From contig JAUYGE010000202.1 in NCBI GenBank assembly GCA_030690705.1, positions 1 through 6,247 on the forward strand: DNA of 6,247 bases, in the 5' to 3' direction. Under the pieces are notes generated by a model. The model saw only the letters and a program-made list of their open reading frames with translations, did no database searches and was not told the DNA's origin. The position numbers were made by a program, and so were the translations under genes. Positions 1 through 6,234 of the stretch are shown one piece after another (position 1 is the first letter of the stretch; each line of letters starts with the position of its first letter). This DNA comes from Dehalococcoidia bacterium (lineage in GTDB: Bacteria; Chloroflexota; Dehalococcoidia; JAENJB01).

Positions 1-1
1 C

Positions 2-508
2 AACAGGGCCGACCAGGGACAAACCACACAACTCAAAGAGGTTGGCTGCGATTTTGTGGCGTTCCCCGCCGACGAGATGCCGGTCGGCATTCTCAAGGAG
101 GAGGAACTCGGGAAAGTCATCATCGTACCCGCAACGCTGGAAGACGGCCTCGCCGCGGCCATCAACGAGATATCCGCCGATGCAGCCATCATCCAGTGCG
201 AAGAAGAAGCCTCCCTGACAGTACGCAGCTTGTTGTCCATCCTGAGATTGACCGAGGTTATCGAAATACCCGTGCTCGCATACCTGTCGCCCGGGAGCGG
301 GCAAGAGGAGATTGAAGCCATGCGGCAGGCCGGCGTAGCCGGTATCGTGCTGCCCCTCGGTCAGGGACACTTAGCAGCAAGAATCAAGGAGTTGCGCCAG
401 TTGGTGAACACCCTGCCGGTCGAAAGAAAGATACATCCTCACAAGAAGGCTGCGTTGCTACCCGTGATCGGCGTCGAGGACGAAGAGTCCCTCGACGAAG
501 AGCCCTAG
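2..508 (+). CDS. C-terminal part of an uncharacterised alpha/beta protein, cut by the left edge
   Basis: The reading frame is open from the first bases of the window to a TAG stop, giving 168 visible residues. There is no convincing start: the GTG at 56 has no ribosome binding site and lies inside the continuous frame, so the gene almost certainly begins outside the window. The visible part alternates short hydrophobic strands (GKVIIVPA, DAAIIQCE, IPVLAYLS, VAGIVLPL) with helices (a DGLAAAINEI segment, a TVRSLLSILRL segment, QEEIEAMRQAG). This resembles the C-terminal half of a TIM barrel or a similar alpha/beta fold. The end is a basic stretch (ERKIHPHKK) followed by ALLPVIG and an acidic tail (EDEESLDEEP). 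I do not recognise a named family and assign no function; the pattern recalls hypothetical proteins of Chloroflexota. It converges on guaB3 with a 10-nt gap and no clear terminator hairpin between them. Confidence 0.8.
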   Translation, partial: NRADQGQTTQLKEVGCDFVAFPADEMPVGILKEEELGKVIIVPATLEDGLAAAINEISADAAIIQCEEEASLTVRSLLSILRLTEVIEIPVLAYLSPGSGQEEIEAMRQAGVAGIVLPLGQGHLAARIKELRQLVNTLPVERKIHPHKKAALLPVIGVEDEESLDEEP

Positions 509-518
509 AACCCTTCCC

Positions 519-1664
519 TCAACCCCTCTGCTGAGCCATCTGGAACAGCTTCCCCTCTGTCTTGATGGAGGGGGCAATAACCATCTCAACCTTGTGCATA
601 TCCCCTATAGTGACGACGCCGCACACACCCATGCAGGTGCGCAAGGCGCCGACGAGGTTCTGGCTGCCATCGGTCACTGACGACGGCCCGAACAGCATTT
701 GCTGAAGCGTTCCCCTAGTGCCAACCCTGATGCGAGTGCCCCTGGGCAGAGCGGCATGCGGAGTGGCCATACCCCAGTTGTATCCCCTCCCCGGCGCCCC
801 CTCTGATTGAGCAAAGATTGACCCGAGCATGACTGCATCCGCCCCGGAGGCAAGGGCCTTGCACATATCGCCGCTATTGCGGATGCCGCCATCGGTGATG
901 ATTGACACATACCGGCCACTCTCCTTAAGAAATGCCTCCCGGGCCGCAGCACAATCCATGGTGGCCGTAACCTGGGGAACCCCCACGCCAAGGACCTCTC
1001 TGGTGGTGCACGCTGCACCGGGACCTACTCCCACCAGAATAGCAGCAACGCCGTTGCGCATTATCTCCAGGGCTGCTCCGTAGCTCACACAGTTGCCCAC
1101 CACAACCGGTATCGACACAGACTGGCAAAGTTCGGAGAATACGAGACCGCGGTAGCTTTTGGAGACATGGCGAGCAGTGGTGACTGTGGACTGCACCAGA
1201 AAGATATCGCAGCCGGCTTCGGCAGCCAGGGGAGCGAAATTCTTGGCGTTGGCCGGCGTAACCGAAACGGCACACCTGGCGCCTGTATCTTTGATAGCCT
1301 TGATTCGCTCCCCAATCAACCTCGGGTCGATGGGCTTGCTATATATCTTTTGAAGCAAGGAAGTAACTTCAGGGTCTTTGGCGCGGGAGAGCGCTACCAG
1401 CATCTCTTCGGGATTGTCGTAGCGCGCCTGCACACCCTCCAGATTAAGGACTGCCAGCCCGCCCAGCTTGCCATAGTGCACCGCGAACGGCACGTCCACC
1501 ACCGCATCCATAGCCGCAGCCAGGATTGGCAGCTCGAAAGTCAGGCTGTCGATCTTGAAACTTATATCCGCCTGCTCCGGATTGACGGTGACCTCTCCGG
1601 GTACCAGGGCTACCTCATCAAAGCCATAAGCTACACGCATGTTCTTGAACTGGGGGGAATACAT
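519..1664 (-). CDS. guaB3: GuaB3-type IMP dehydrogenase family protein
   Basis: This is a 381-residue protein of the IMP dehydrogenase/GMP reductase superfamily. It matches the GuaB3 (IMPDH-related) subgroup along its whole length and lacks the CBS-domain insert of classical GuaB. Visible marks are an N-terminal AYGFDEVALVPG, ELPILAAAMDAVVD (about 44-57), KLGGLAVLNLEG (66-77), the active-site loop GVGPGAACTTREVLGVGVPQ with the expected nucleophile Cys219, the phosphate-binding TDGGIRNSGD (257-266), ADAVMLGSIFA, and the flap-like APGRGYNWGMA. The family oxidises IMP to XMP with NAD in guanine nucleotide synthesis; whether this member is a dehydrogenase or a reductase is not certain from sequence. 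The frame extends upstream to 1769, but I choose ATG 1664: an AGGA site lies 7 nt upstream, a strong promoter lies inside the longer frame, and the extra N-terminus is partly translated repeat. Confidence 0.93.
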   Translation of the reverse strand: MYSPQFKNMRVAYGFDEVALVPGEVTVNPEQADISFKIDSLTFELPILAAAMDAVVDVPFAVHYGKLGGLAVLNLEGVQARYDNPEEMLVALSRAKDPEVTSLLQKIYSKPIDPRLIGERIKAIKDTGARCAVSVTPANAKNFAPLAAEAGCDIFLVQSTVTTARHVSKSYRGLVFSELCQSVSIPVVVGNCVSYGAALEIMRNGVAAILVGVGPGAACTTREVLGVGVPQVTATMDCAAAREAFLKESGRYVSIITDGGIRNSGDMCKALASGADAVMLGSIFAQSEGAPGRGYNWGMATPHAALPRGTRIRVGTRGTLQQMLFGPSSVTDGSQNLVGALRTCMGVCGVVTIGDMHKVEMVIAPSIKTEGKLFQMAQQRG

Positions 1665-1671
1665 CTCTATA

Positions 1672-1675
1672 TCCT
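1672..1675 (-). promoter_or_regulatory. Ribosome binding site of guaB3
   Basis: On the minus strand AGGA sits 7 nt before ATG 1664. It decides the start against the longer open frame that begins at 1769. Confidence 0.75.
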
Positions 1676-1691
1676 GCCGGTAATTTGCCAA

Positions 1692-1720
1692 ACTATAGCA
1701 AAGGCCAGCATAGGCGTCAA
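1692..1720 (-). promoter_or_regulatory. Sigma70-type promoter of guaB3
   Basis: Read on the minus strand, TTGACG (1720-1715) and TATAGT (1697-1692) are separated by exactly 17 nt, close to the housekeeping consensus. Transcription would begin near 1685, giving a leader of about 20 nt that contains the AGGA site. The spacing and fit make this the best promoter in the window. The -35 box ends 23 bp from the edge of the palindromic repeat at 1744-1827. Confidence 0.78.
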
Positions 1721-1743
1721 GAACCCCGAAGGACAGCTCCATA

Positions 1744-1827
1744 TTGTCATTGCGAGCGAAGCGAAGCAATCCGCGAACCCTGGGAGGTGGACGGATTGCT
1801 TCGGCACTGCGTGCCTCGCAATGACAA
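1744..1827. repeat. 84-bp palindromic MITE-like repeat (CERSEAI/RND type)
   Basis: The element has 13-bp perfect terminal inverted repeats, TTGTCATTGCGAG (1744-1756) and CTCGCAATGACAA (1815-1827). A second inverted pair lies inside them, CGAAGCAATCC (1762-1772) and GGATTGCTTCG (1793-1803). The central 20 bp and the short spacers within the arms do not pair. Translated, it yields the pieces CHCERSEAI and PRND or RFARND, which are known in annotation as spurious peptides from a short interspersed repeat found in many bacterial genomes. No target duplication is evident. It sits between the divergent guaB3 and rsmI promoters and carries no gene of its own. Confidence 0.85.
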
Positions 1828-1868
1828 AACGGTAGCGTGTAACTGGGCTACTGAACCTGCTCAATAAG

Positions 1869-1898
1869 TTGCGCTATGCAACGTGTTTCGTCTAAAAT
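1869..1898 (+). promoter_or_regulatory. Probable promoter of the rsmI-metG-ispB cluster
   Basis: TTGCGC (1869-1874) and TAAAAT (1893-1898) are spaced by 18 nt. The -10 box ends 8 nt before the ATG of rsmI, so transcription should begin at or just before the start codon. The -10 fit is good and the -35 fit moderate. There is no other good -10 box between the repeat and the gene. Confidence 0.5.
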
Positions 1899-1906
1899 GT
1901 GGTGCT

Positions 1907-2731
1907 ATGCCCAACCTCTATCTGGTAGCTACCCCAATTGGCAATCTGGAGGACATTACTCTCAGGGCGCTGCGCATCCTCGGAGAGGTCAAACTGATAG
2001 CCGCCGAGGACACTCGCACGACGCGCCACTTGCTGAGAAAATACAACATCAGCACGCGGTTGATAAGTTATCACGAGCAAGGCAAGGGCTCCGACACACA
2101 GCCTATTCTGGAGTATCTGAAAGAGAACGATGTGGCCCTGGTCTCCGAGGCTGGAATGCCGGGTCTGAGCGACCCCGGCTACAGGCTGGTCGCCGCCGCC
2201 GTCCGGGAAGGCATCCCAGTTGTACCAATACCTGGTCCTTCCGCCATAGTGACAGCCCTGGCGGCCTCCGGACTACCCAGCAACCAGTTCCTCTATGTGG
2301 GATTTCTGCCCCGACGAAAGACGGCGAGGCGGCGGTTCCTTCAGTCAATCGCCGCTGATCCCAGGACCATCGTTGCCCTTGAGTCGCCCCATCGTCTGAG
2401 AGCAGCCCTCGAAGACCTGGTCGAGGTCCTTGGCGACCGGGGAGCGGCGTTGGCACGGGAATTGACCAAGGTGCACGAGGAGATTTATCGAGGTAGGCTG
2501 AGCCAGGCAATTGAACACTTCGCCGAGCCCAGGGGTGAGTTTACCCTGGTGATCGAGGGCAAGACCGAAAAGGGCAGACCGGAGATAGAAACAGAAGCGA
2601 TCCAGGAGTTGCGGCGCCGCCGTTCCGATTTTGTCGGGATGGGAGCGGGAAAGGCGATAGCCCGGGTGGCGGCCACCTCAGGGCTCAGGCGAAGAGACCT
2701 GTATCGCGCCTGGCTTCAGCTTCAAGCGTGA
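1907..2731 (+). CDS. rsmI: 16S rRNA (cytidine-1402 2'-O)-methyltransferase RsmI
   Basis: This 274-residue protein is of normal length for RsmI, a tetrapyrrole-methylase-fold enzyme. It uses S-adenosylmethionine to methylate the 2'-OH of C1402 in 16S rRNA, at the ribosomal P site. Visible family motifs are LYLVATPIGNLEDIT (4-18), AEDTRTTRHLL (33-43), the glycine-rich VSEAGMPGLSDPGYRL (79-94), PVVPIPGPSA (104-113), LYVGFLPRR (129-137), ALESPHRL (157-164), ARELTKVHEEIYRG (183-196) and GEFTLVIEG (210-218). A C-terminal helix-turn-helix-like segment (about 248-272) matches the RsmI tail. The frame also opens at GTG 1883, but the family N-terminus begins at ATG 1907 and the likely -10 box lies between the two. 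No Shine-Dalgarno sequence precedes 1907. It is the first gene of the rightward cluster. Confidence 0.95.
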   Translation: MPNLYLVATPIGNLEDITLRALRILGEVKLIAAEDTRTTRHLLRKYNISTRLISYHEQGKGSDTQPILEYLKENDVALVSEAGMPGLSDPGYRLVAAAVREGIPVVPIPGPSAIVTALAASGLPSNQFLYVGFLPRRKTARRRFLQSIAADPRTIVALESPHRLRAALEDLVEVLGDRGAALARELTKVHEEIYRGRLSQAIEHFAEPRGEFTLVIEGKTEKGRPEIETEAIQELRRRRSDFVGMGAGKAIARVAATSGLRRRDLYRAWLQLQA

Positions 2732-2736
2732 AAGGA
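2731..2736 (+). promoter_or_regulatory. Ribosome binding site of the small Cys-rich gene
   Basis: AAAGGA lies 7 nt before ATG 2744 and overlaps the last base of the rsmI stop codon. It is the clearest Shine-Dalgarno site in the cluster and supports the short gene as real. Confidence 0.75.
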
Positions 2737-2743
2737 AAAAACC

Positions 2744-2944
2744 ATGCATTGCGGTTGCATCGCTGTAGGTGACCTGACCTGTACTAGCTGCCAGCAGACG
2801 ATAAAACATGCCCAGCGTTATCTCGTCAACTATGACGAGGCTGGCAAGAAGGAACGCCTCTGCCTGAGGTGCTGTCTCGAGAAGGGGTGCGCCCAGAAGC
2901 AAAAAGATAAGGGCGAGGACATGCTCACCTTCTTCGGTGGATAA
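2744..2944 (+). CDS. Small Cys-rich zinc-ribbon-like protein, function unknown
   Basis: A 66-residue protein with eight cysteines: C3 and C5 (CGC), C13 and C16 (CTSC), C40, C43 and C44 (CLRCC), and C49. The pairs C13-x2-C16 and C40-x2-C43 are spaced as in a one-zinc ribbon; the other cysteines could bind a second metal or form a disulfide. Between the pairs runs a helix-like IKHAQRYLVNYDEAGKKERL, and the tail is lysine-rich and then ends DMLTFFGG. There is no signal peptide or membrane segment, so it should be cytoplasmic. It has a good ribosome binding site, starts 12 nt after rsmI and precedes metG by 46 nt in the same direction, which suggests cotranscription with translation genes. I recognise no named family. 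A nucleic-acid or ribosome-associated role is only a guess from the zinc-ribbon look and the neighbours. Confidence 0.72.
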   Translation: MHCGCIAVGDLTCTSCQQTIKHAQRYLVNYDEAGKKERLCLRCCLEKGCAQKQKDKGEDMLTFFGG

Positions 2945-2990
2945 CCCCATGCACCGGGAGAGGACAGCATAACCCGTTGAAGAACGAGCG

Positions 2991-4658
2991 GTGAGCGAAC
3001 AGATATTTATTGGGGTGGCGTGGCCCTACGCCAACGGCCCGCTCCATCTGGGGCATATCGCCGGGGCCTATCTGCCGGCAGACGTCTTTGCCCGCTACCA
3101 GCGTATCACAGGCAACCGTGTTTTGATGGTCTCCGGCAGCGATCAGCACGGCACTCCCATCACCATACGTGCTGAGCAGGAAGGCCTGACACCGGCGCAG
3201 GTGGCCGACAAGTACCATAGAGAGTTCATTGACTGCTGGCGCCAGCTCGGCATTTCCTTCGATATCTATACTCATACGGAGACCGCGAACCATGCAAAGG
3301 TCACCCATGACATCTTCTCGACGTTGCTGCAGAAAGGCCATATCTACAAAGGCAAGATGTCCCAACCCTTCTGTCCATCCTGCCAGCGTTTCCTGCCTGA
3401 TCGCTATGTCGAGGGTACCTGTCCTTTTTGCGGCTCGCCCAGGGCAAGAGGCGACCAGTGTGAGGACTGCGGCAAGTCATTGAACCCGGAGGACTTGCTT
3501 GAGTTGCGCTGCAAGATATGCTCCGCCAAACCCCACTTCAGAGACTCCGAACACTTCTTCCTGCGCCTGTCGTCTTTCCGCGACCAGCTGCTGGCCTGGG
3601 TGAAACAGCAAAGCCACTGGCGTCCCAATGTGTTGAACTTCACCCTCCGCTATCTGGAAGAAGGGCTGAAAGACAGGGCCATCACCCGGGACATGGAATG
3701 GGGCATCCCGGTGCCCGTGAGCGGCTTCGAAAAGAAACGCATCTACGTATGGTTTGAAGCCGTTATCGGCTATCTCTCAGCGAGCAAGGAATGGGCGCAA
3801 CTCCAGGGAGAACCGGAGAGCTGGCGACCCTTTTGGTGGGGGAAGAGCAAGAGCTACTACTTCATCGGCAAAGACAATATACCCTTTCACACCATGATTT
3901 GGCCGGCGATGCTCATGGGCTACGACGGCCTCAATCTGCCCTATGATGTGCCCGCCAATGAATTCCTCTCCATCGACGGGAAGAAGCTATCCACCAGCCG
4001 CAATTGGGCGGTCTGGCTTCCTGACTACCTGCAAAGATACGACCCGGACCCTTTGCGCTATTTCCTTTCGGCCAACATGCCCGAAACAGCCGACGCCGAT
4101 TTCTCCTGGAAGGAGTTCTACCGGCGCAATAACGATGAGCTGGTGGCGACATACGGGAATCTGGTCCACCGAGTGCTTACCTTCTGCCAGCGCCACTTCG
4201 CCGGTCAGGTACCCGAAGGGAGGCCGGACGACCCGCCAAGCCAGATACTGATTCAAAAAGCGCAGGCGGCTTTCGACACCGTCGGCACTCATATCAACGC
4301 CTGCCGTTTTCGCGAGGCGATAAAGGCTGCCTTCGGCCTTGCCCAGGAAGCAAACAGGTACCTGGATGAGAAGTCGCCGTGGAAAGCCCAGAAGAATCAT
4401 GATAGCTCCACCGCCATATACACTTCTCTGGTGACCATCTCTGCACTGAAAACCCAGCTTTATCCCTTCTTGCCGTTCAGCTCGGCGAAGCTTCATCGCC
4501 TGCTGGGCTTCACAGGCAACCTGGAGAGCGACGGCTGGAAACTGCGCTTCCCCACTCCAGGACAGGCGTTGCCCCCACCAGAACCCCTGTTTATCAAGCT
4601 GGATGAAAAGCTGATATCTGAAGAGAGCATGAAAATCGGGGGCAGCAGCCCCTCATGA
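2991..4658 (+). CDS. metG: Methionyl-tRNA synthetase (MetRS)
   Basis: A 555-residue class I synthetase that charges tRNA-Met using ATP. The N-terminal Rossmann part begins IFIGVAWPYANGPLHLGH, with the HIGH signature as HLGH (19-22). The connective region carries four CxxC knuckles (C128/131, C144/147, C157/160, C174/177), which is the four-knuckle, E. coli-like type that binds two zinc ions. YFIGKDNIPFHTMIWPA (290-306) and the KMSKS equivalent KLSTS (332-336, DGKKLSTSRN) follow, then the helical anticodon-binding domain with EKSPWK. The protein stops after the linker PLFIKLDEKL, so the C-terminal Trbp111-like tRNA-binding domain present in E. coli MetRS is absent; many bacterial MetRS lack it. 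The GTG start at 2991 is the only good one after an in-frame TAA at 2970; its ribosome binding site is weak. Confidence 0.96.
   Translation: MSEQIFIGVAWPYANGPLHLGHIAGAYLPADVFARYQRITGNRVLMVSGSDQHGTPITIRAEQEGLTPAQVADKYHREFIDCWRQLGISFDIYTHTETANHAKVTHDIFSTLLQKGHIYKGKMSQPFCPSCQRFLPDRYVEGTCPFCGSPRARGDQCEDCGKSLNPEDLLELRCKICSAKPHFRDSEHFFLRLSSFRDQLLAWVKQQSHWRPNVLNFTLRYLEEGLKDRAITRDMEWGIPVPVSGFEKKRIYVWFEAVIGYLSASKEWAQLQGEPESWRPFWWGKSKSYYFIGKDNIPFHTMIWPAMLMGYDGLNLPYDVPANEFLSIDGKKLSTSRNWAVWLPDYLQRYDPDPLRYFLSANMPETADADFSWKEFYRRNNDELVATYGNLVHRVLTFCQRHFAGQVPEGRPDDPPSQILIQKAQAAFDTVGTHINACRFREAIKAAFGLAQEANRYLDEKSPWKAQKNHDSSTAIYTSLVTISALKTQLYPFLPFSSAKLHRLLGFTGNLESDGWKLRFPTPGQALPPPEPLFIKLDEKLISEESMKIGGSSPS
4639..4652 (+). 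promoter_or_regulatory. Small hairpin over the ispB translation start
   Basis: GGGGC (4639-4643) and GCCCC (4648-4652) pair perfectly around an AGCA loop. The G-run is the only Shine-Dalgarno-like stretch before ATG 4655. Folding would hide it, and ribosomes finishing metG would open it, which fits coupled translation through the ATGA overlap. Confidence 0.4.
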
Positions 4659-5671
4659 GTCTGACTTTGCCGCCCCCAGCCCCGCTCAAGAAGGAGAGAC
4701 TGGTGCGAGACATCCCATTCCCCCCCACCGTCCAGAGATACCTGCAAAAAGTGGAGGAACATCTGCAGTCCCTGAGCCGGCTGGAGAACCATCCCCGGGC
4801 CTCCACCGTATTGAAGCACGTCCTGCAGAACGGCGGCAAGCGGATTCGCCCGGCCCTGGCCCTTATGGCAGGCGCCTTTTACAACTGCGACCTGGACCGC
4901 CTGGTCACCCTGGCGAGCGCCGTGGAACTCCTGCACACGGCTACCCTGCTCCATGACGATACCGTGGATAACTCAGACCTGCGCCGCGGACGGCCCACCG
5001 TCAACAGCTTGTGGGGCGGGGGAAGGGCGGTCCTGCTTGGAGATTACCTCTTCTCCAAGTCAGCCCACTTGGTCGCCTCCCTCGGCAATAGCCGCCTCAC
5101 CGGCCTTTTCGCCGATACGCTGATGACCATTTCCATGGCGGAACTGGAGCAAACGCTGAACGACTTTCAACTGAAGAAGAGCAGAGACGGATACTTTCGC
5201 TGGATCAGCGGAAAGACAGCCTCCATCTTTGCCATGGCCACCGAATCCGGGGGCATTCTGAGTGCCGCGCCGGAAGAAGACATCGCGGCTTTGCGTACCT
5301 ACGGACTGCACCTCGGCCTGGCATTCCAGATAGTGGACGACATCCTCGATTTCACCGGTGAAGAGAAGGAGATGGGCAAGCCCGTGGGCTCCGACCTTAT
5401 GCAGGGAGCCCTCACCCTACCGGTCATCCTCTTGCTGGAAAGCGAGCCCGAGAACGATATGGTTAGAACGATCTACGAACACAGAGAGAGTCTACCCTCT
5501 GTCAGGACGGTGCTGGACAGGATTGTAAACTCACCTATTCTGCAGGAATGCTACAAGATAGCAAACGAACAGTGCAGTATCGCACGCACTGCGCTAAGAG
5601 ACTTGCCACGGAAGCCCGTCCGCCAGGCGCTTGACGAAATCGCGGAGTTCGTAGTAGAGAGAAAAAGATAG
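4655..5671 (+). CDS. ispB: Long-chain trans-polyprenyl diphosphate synthase (IspB/HepT type)
   Basis: A 338-residue class I isoprenyl diphosphate synthase that extends an allylic diphosphate with isopentenyl diphosphate. Visible motifs are GGKRIRP (60-66), the first Asp-rich motif DDTVD (101-105) within LLHDDTVDNSDLRRGRPT, LLGDYLFSKS (127-136), SGKTAS (185-190), the second Asp-rich motif in QIVDDILDF (225-233), KPVGSDL (242-248) and GALTLP (251-256). The residue five places before the first motif is a small Ala (A96, in HTATLLHDD), as in E. coli IspB, rather than the bulky aromatic of short-chain enzymes. A long product, such as a menaquinone side chain, is therefore inferred; exact chain length cannot be read. 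The start ATG overlaps the metG stop by 4 nt. No clear terminator follows; moaE converges 10 nt away. Confidence 0.92.
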   Translation: MSLTLPPPAPLKKERLVRDIPFPPTVQRYLQKVEEHLQSLSRLENHPRASTVLKHVLQNGGKRIRPALALMAGAFYNCDLDRLVTLASAVELLHTATLLHDDTVDNSDLRRGRPTVNSLWGGGRAVLLGDYLFSKSAHLVASLGNSRLTGLFADTLMTISMAELEQTLNDFQLKKSRDGYFRWISGKTASIFAMATESGGILSAAPEEDIAALRTYGLHLGLAFQIVDDILDFTGEEKEMGKPVGSDLMQGALTLPVILLLESEPENDMVRTIYEHRESLPSVRTVLDRIVNSPILQECYKIANEQCSIARTALRDLPRKPVRQALDEIAEFVVERKR

Positions 5672-5681
5672 TCGCCTGGCG

Positions 5682-6092
5682 TCAAACCCAGCTCTCGCCC
5701 CCTTCGAAAACCTCTTTCTTCCAGATGGGAACAATCTGCTTGAGACGGTCAATGGCATACTGACAGGCTTCAAAGGCCGTCTTCCGGTGGGATGCCGCCA
5801 CAGCAATCACTACAGCTGTCTCCCCTATCTCCAGTTTCCCTACGCGATGCACGATGGCAACGTCCTCTATCCCCCATCGCGCCTTGATCTCTTCGAGGAG
5901 CTCACGCAACTTTTTCTCCGCCATCTCCCTGAACGCCTCGTATTCCATAGAGATGACTTTCTTGCCCTCCGAGTGGTCCCTGATTACGCCATTGAAAGTC
6001 ACCACTGCTCCGTGAGCATCACGCCTCACTGATGACGAAACGTCCATCGTGCGCTCCGGTGTTATCGGCCTGTCTGTTATCTCAATAAACAT
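5682..6092 (-). CDS. moaE: Molybdopterin synthase catalytic subunit MoaE
   Basis: A 136-residue protein matching MoaE along its full length. With the thiocarboxylated small subunit MoaD, MoaE converts cyclic pyranopterin monophosphate to molybdopterin in the cytoplasm. Family marks are GAVVTFNGVIRDHSEGK (28-44), ISMEYEAF (47-54), IVHRVGKLEIGETAVVIAV (80-98), SHRKTAFEACQYAIDRLK (101-118) and the C-terminal PIWKKEVFEGGESWV (122-136). K118 and K125 occupy the places of the two conserved active-site lysines of E. coli MoaE (K119 and K126). The start ATG at 6092 gives the normal N-terminus; only a weak AGTGG-like site precedes it. No moaD is visible: the upstream 155 bp are non-coding, so its partner must be encoded elsewhere or beyond the right edge. 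A molybdoenzyme in the organism is implied. Confidence 0.95.
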   Translation of the reverse strand: MFIEITDRPITPERTMDVSSSVRRDAHGAVVTFNGVIRDHSEGKKVISMEYEAFREMAEKKLRELLEEIKARWGIEDVAIVHRVGKLEIGETAVVIAVAASHRKTAFEACQYAIDRLKQIVPIWKKEVFEGGESWV

Positions 6093-6124
6093 CTCTAGAC
6101 CACTTACTAACAGGCTTCTCTGAA

Positions 6125-6140
6125 TCCCGATTCATCGGGA
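6125..6140. repeat. Short perfect inverted repeat in the moaE upstream region
   Basis: TCCCGA (6125-6130) and TCGGGA (6135-6140) flank TTCA; the T and A of the loop can extend the stem to 7 bp. It lies about 33 bp upstream of the moaE start. No T-run follows on either strand, so a terminator is unlikely. It could be part of the moaE leader, an operator, or one unit of the repeat cluster to its right. Confidence 0.6.
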
Positions 6141-6186
6141 GACTCTATCAAATGTGTTACCATCTACCCGCAGAGAGGCAGGGCAC

Positions 6187-6215
6187 GGCGTAGAAGAGGG
6201 GCTACGCCCCTCTTC
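6187..6215. repeat. Strong GC-rich hairpin, possible REP-like unit
   Basis: GAAGAGGGGC (6193-6202) pairs perfectly with GCCCCTCTTC (6206-6215) over a 3-nt TAC loop. A competing 7-bp stem is also present, GGCGTAG (6187-6193) with CTACGCC (6202-6208), and the two cannot form together. On the plus strand it is followed by CGAAAACG rather than a T-run. On the minus strand, a short T-run (TTTT) precedes the stem rather than following it, so it does not look like an intrinsic terminator in either direction. Confidence 0.65.
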
Positions 6216-6234
6216 GAAAACGTAACCCCCTCTC

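Noticed and set aside
56..508. GTG 56 as the true start of the first gene
   Set aside because: The frame is open to the left edge, there is no ribosome binding site before 56, and the residues upstream (LKEVGCDFV) look like normal protein.
1665..1769. N-terminal extension of guaB3 up to ATG 1769
   Set aside because: It contains the guaB3 promoter and repeat-derived residues (RFARND), and the family N-terminus begins at 1664 after an AGGA site.
1167..1835. 222-residue open frame on the plus strand opposite guaB3
   Set aside because: It lies antisense to a clear family gene, has no ribosome binding site, and its end is translated palindromic repeat (CERSEAI-like peptides appear in this region).
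3987..4496. 169-residue open frame antisense to metG
   Set aside because: Shadow of the metG coding frame; no family resemblance and no start signal.
5621..5681. 9-bp inverted pair CGCCAGGCG (5621-5629) and CGCCTGGCG (5673-5681) around the ispB stop, considered as a terminator
   Set aside because: The loop would be 43 nt, the left arm lies in conserved-looking coding sequence, there is no T-run, and each arm is itself near-palindromic, so chance is likely.
6193..6215. The 10-bp hairpin as an intrinsic terminator
   Set aside because: No run of T follows the stem on the plus strand (it reads CGAAAACG), and on the minus strand the T-run precedes the stem rather than following it.
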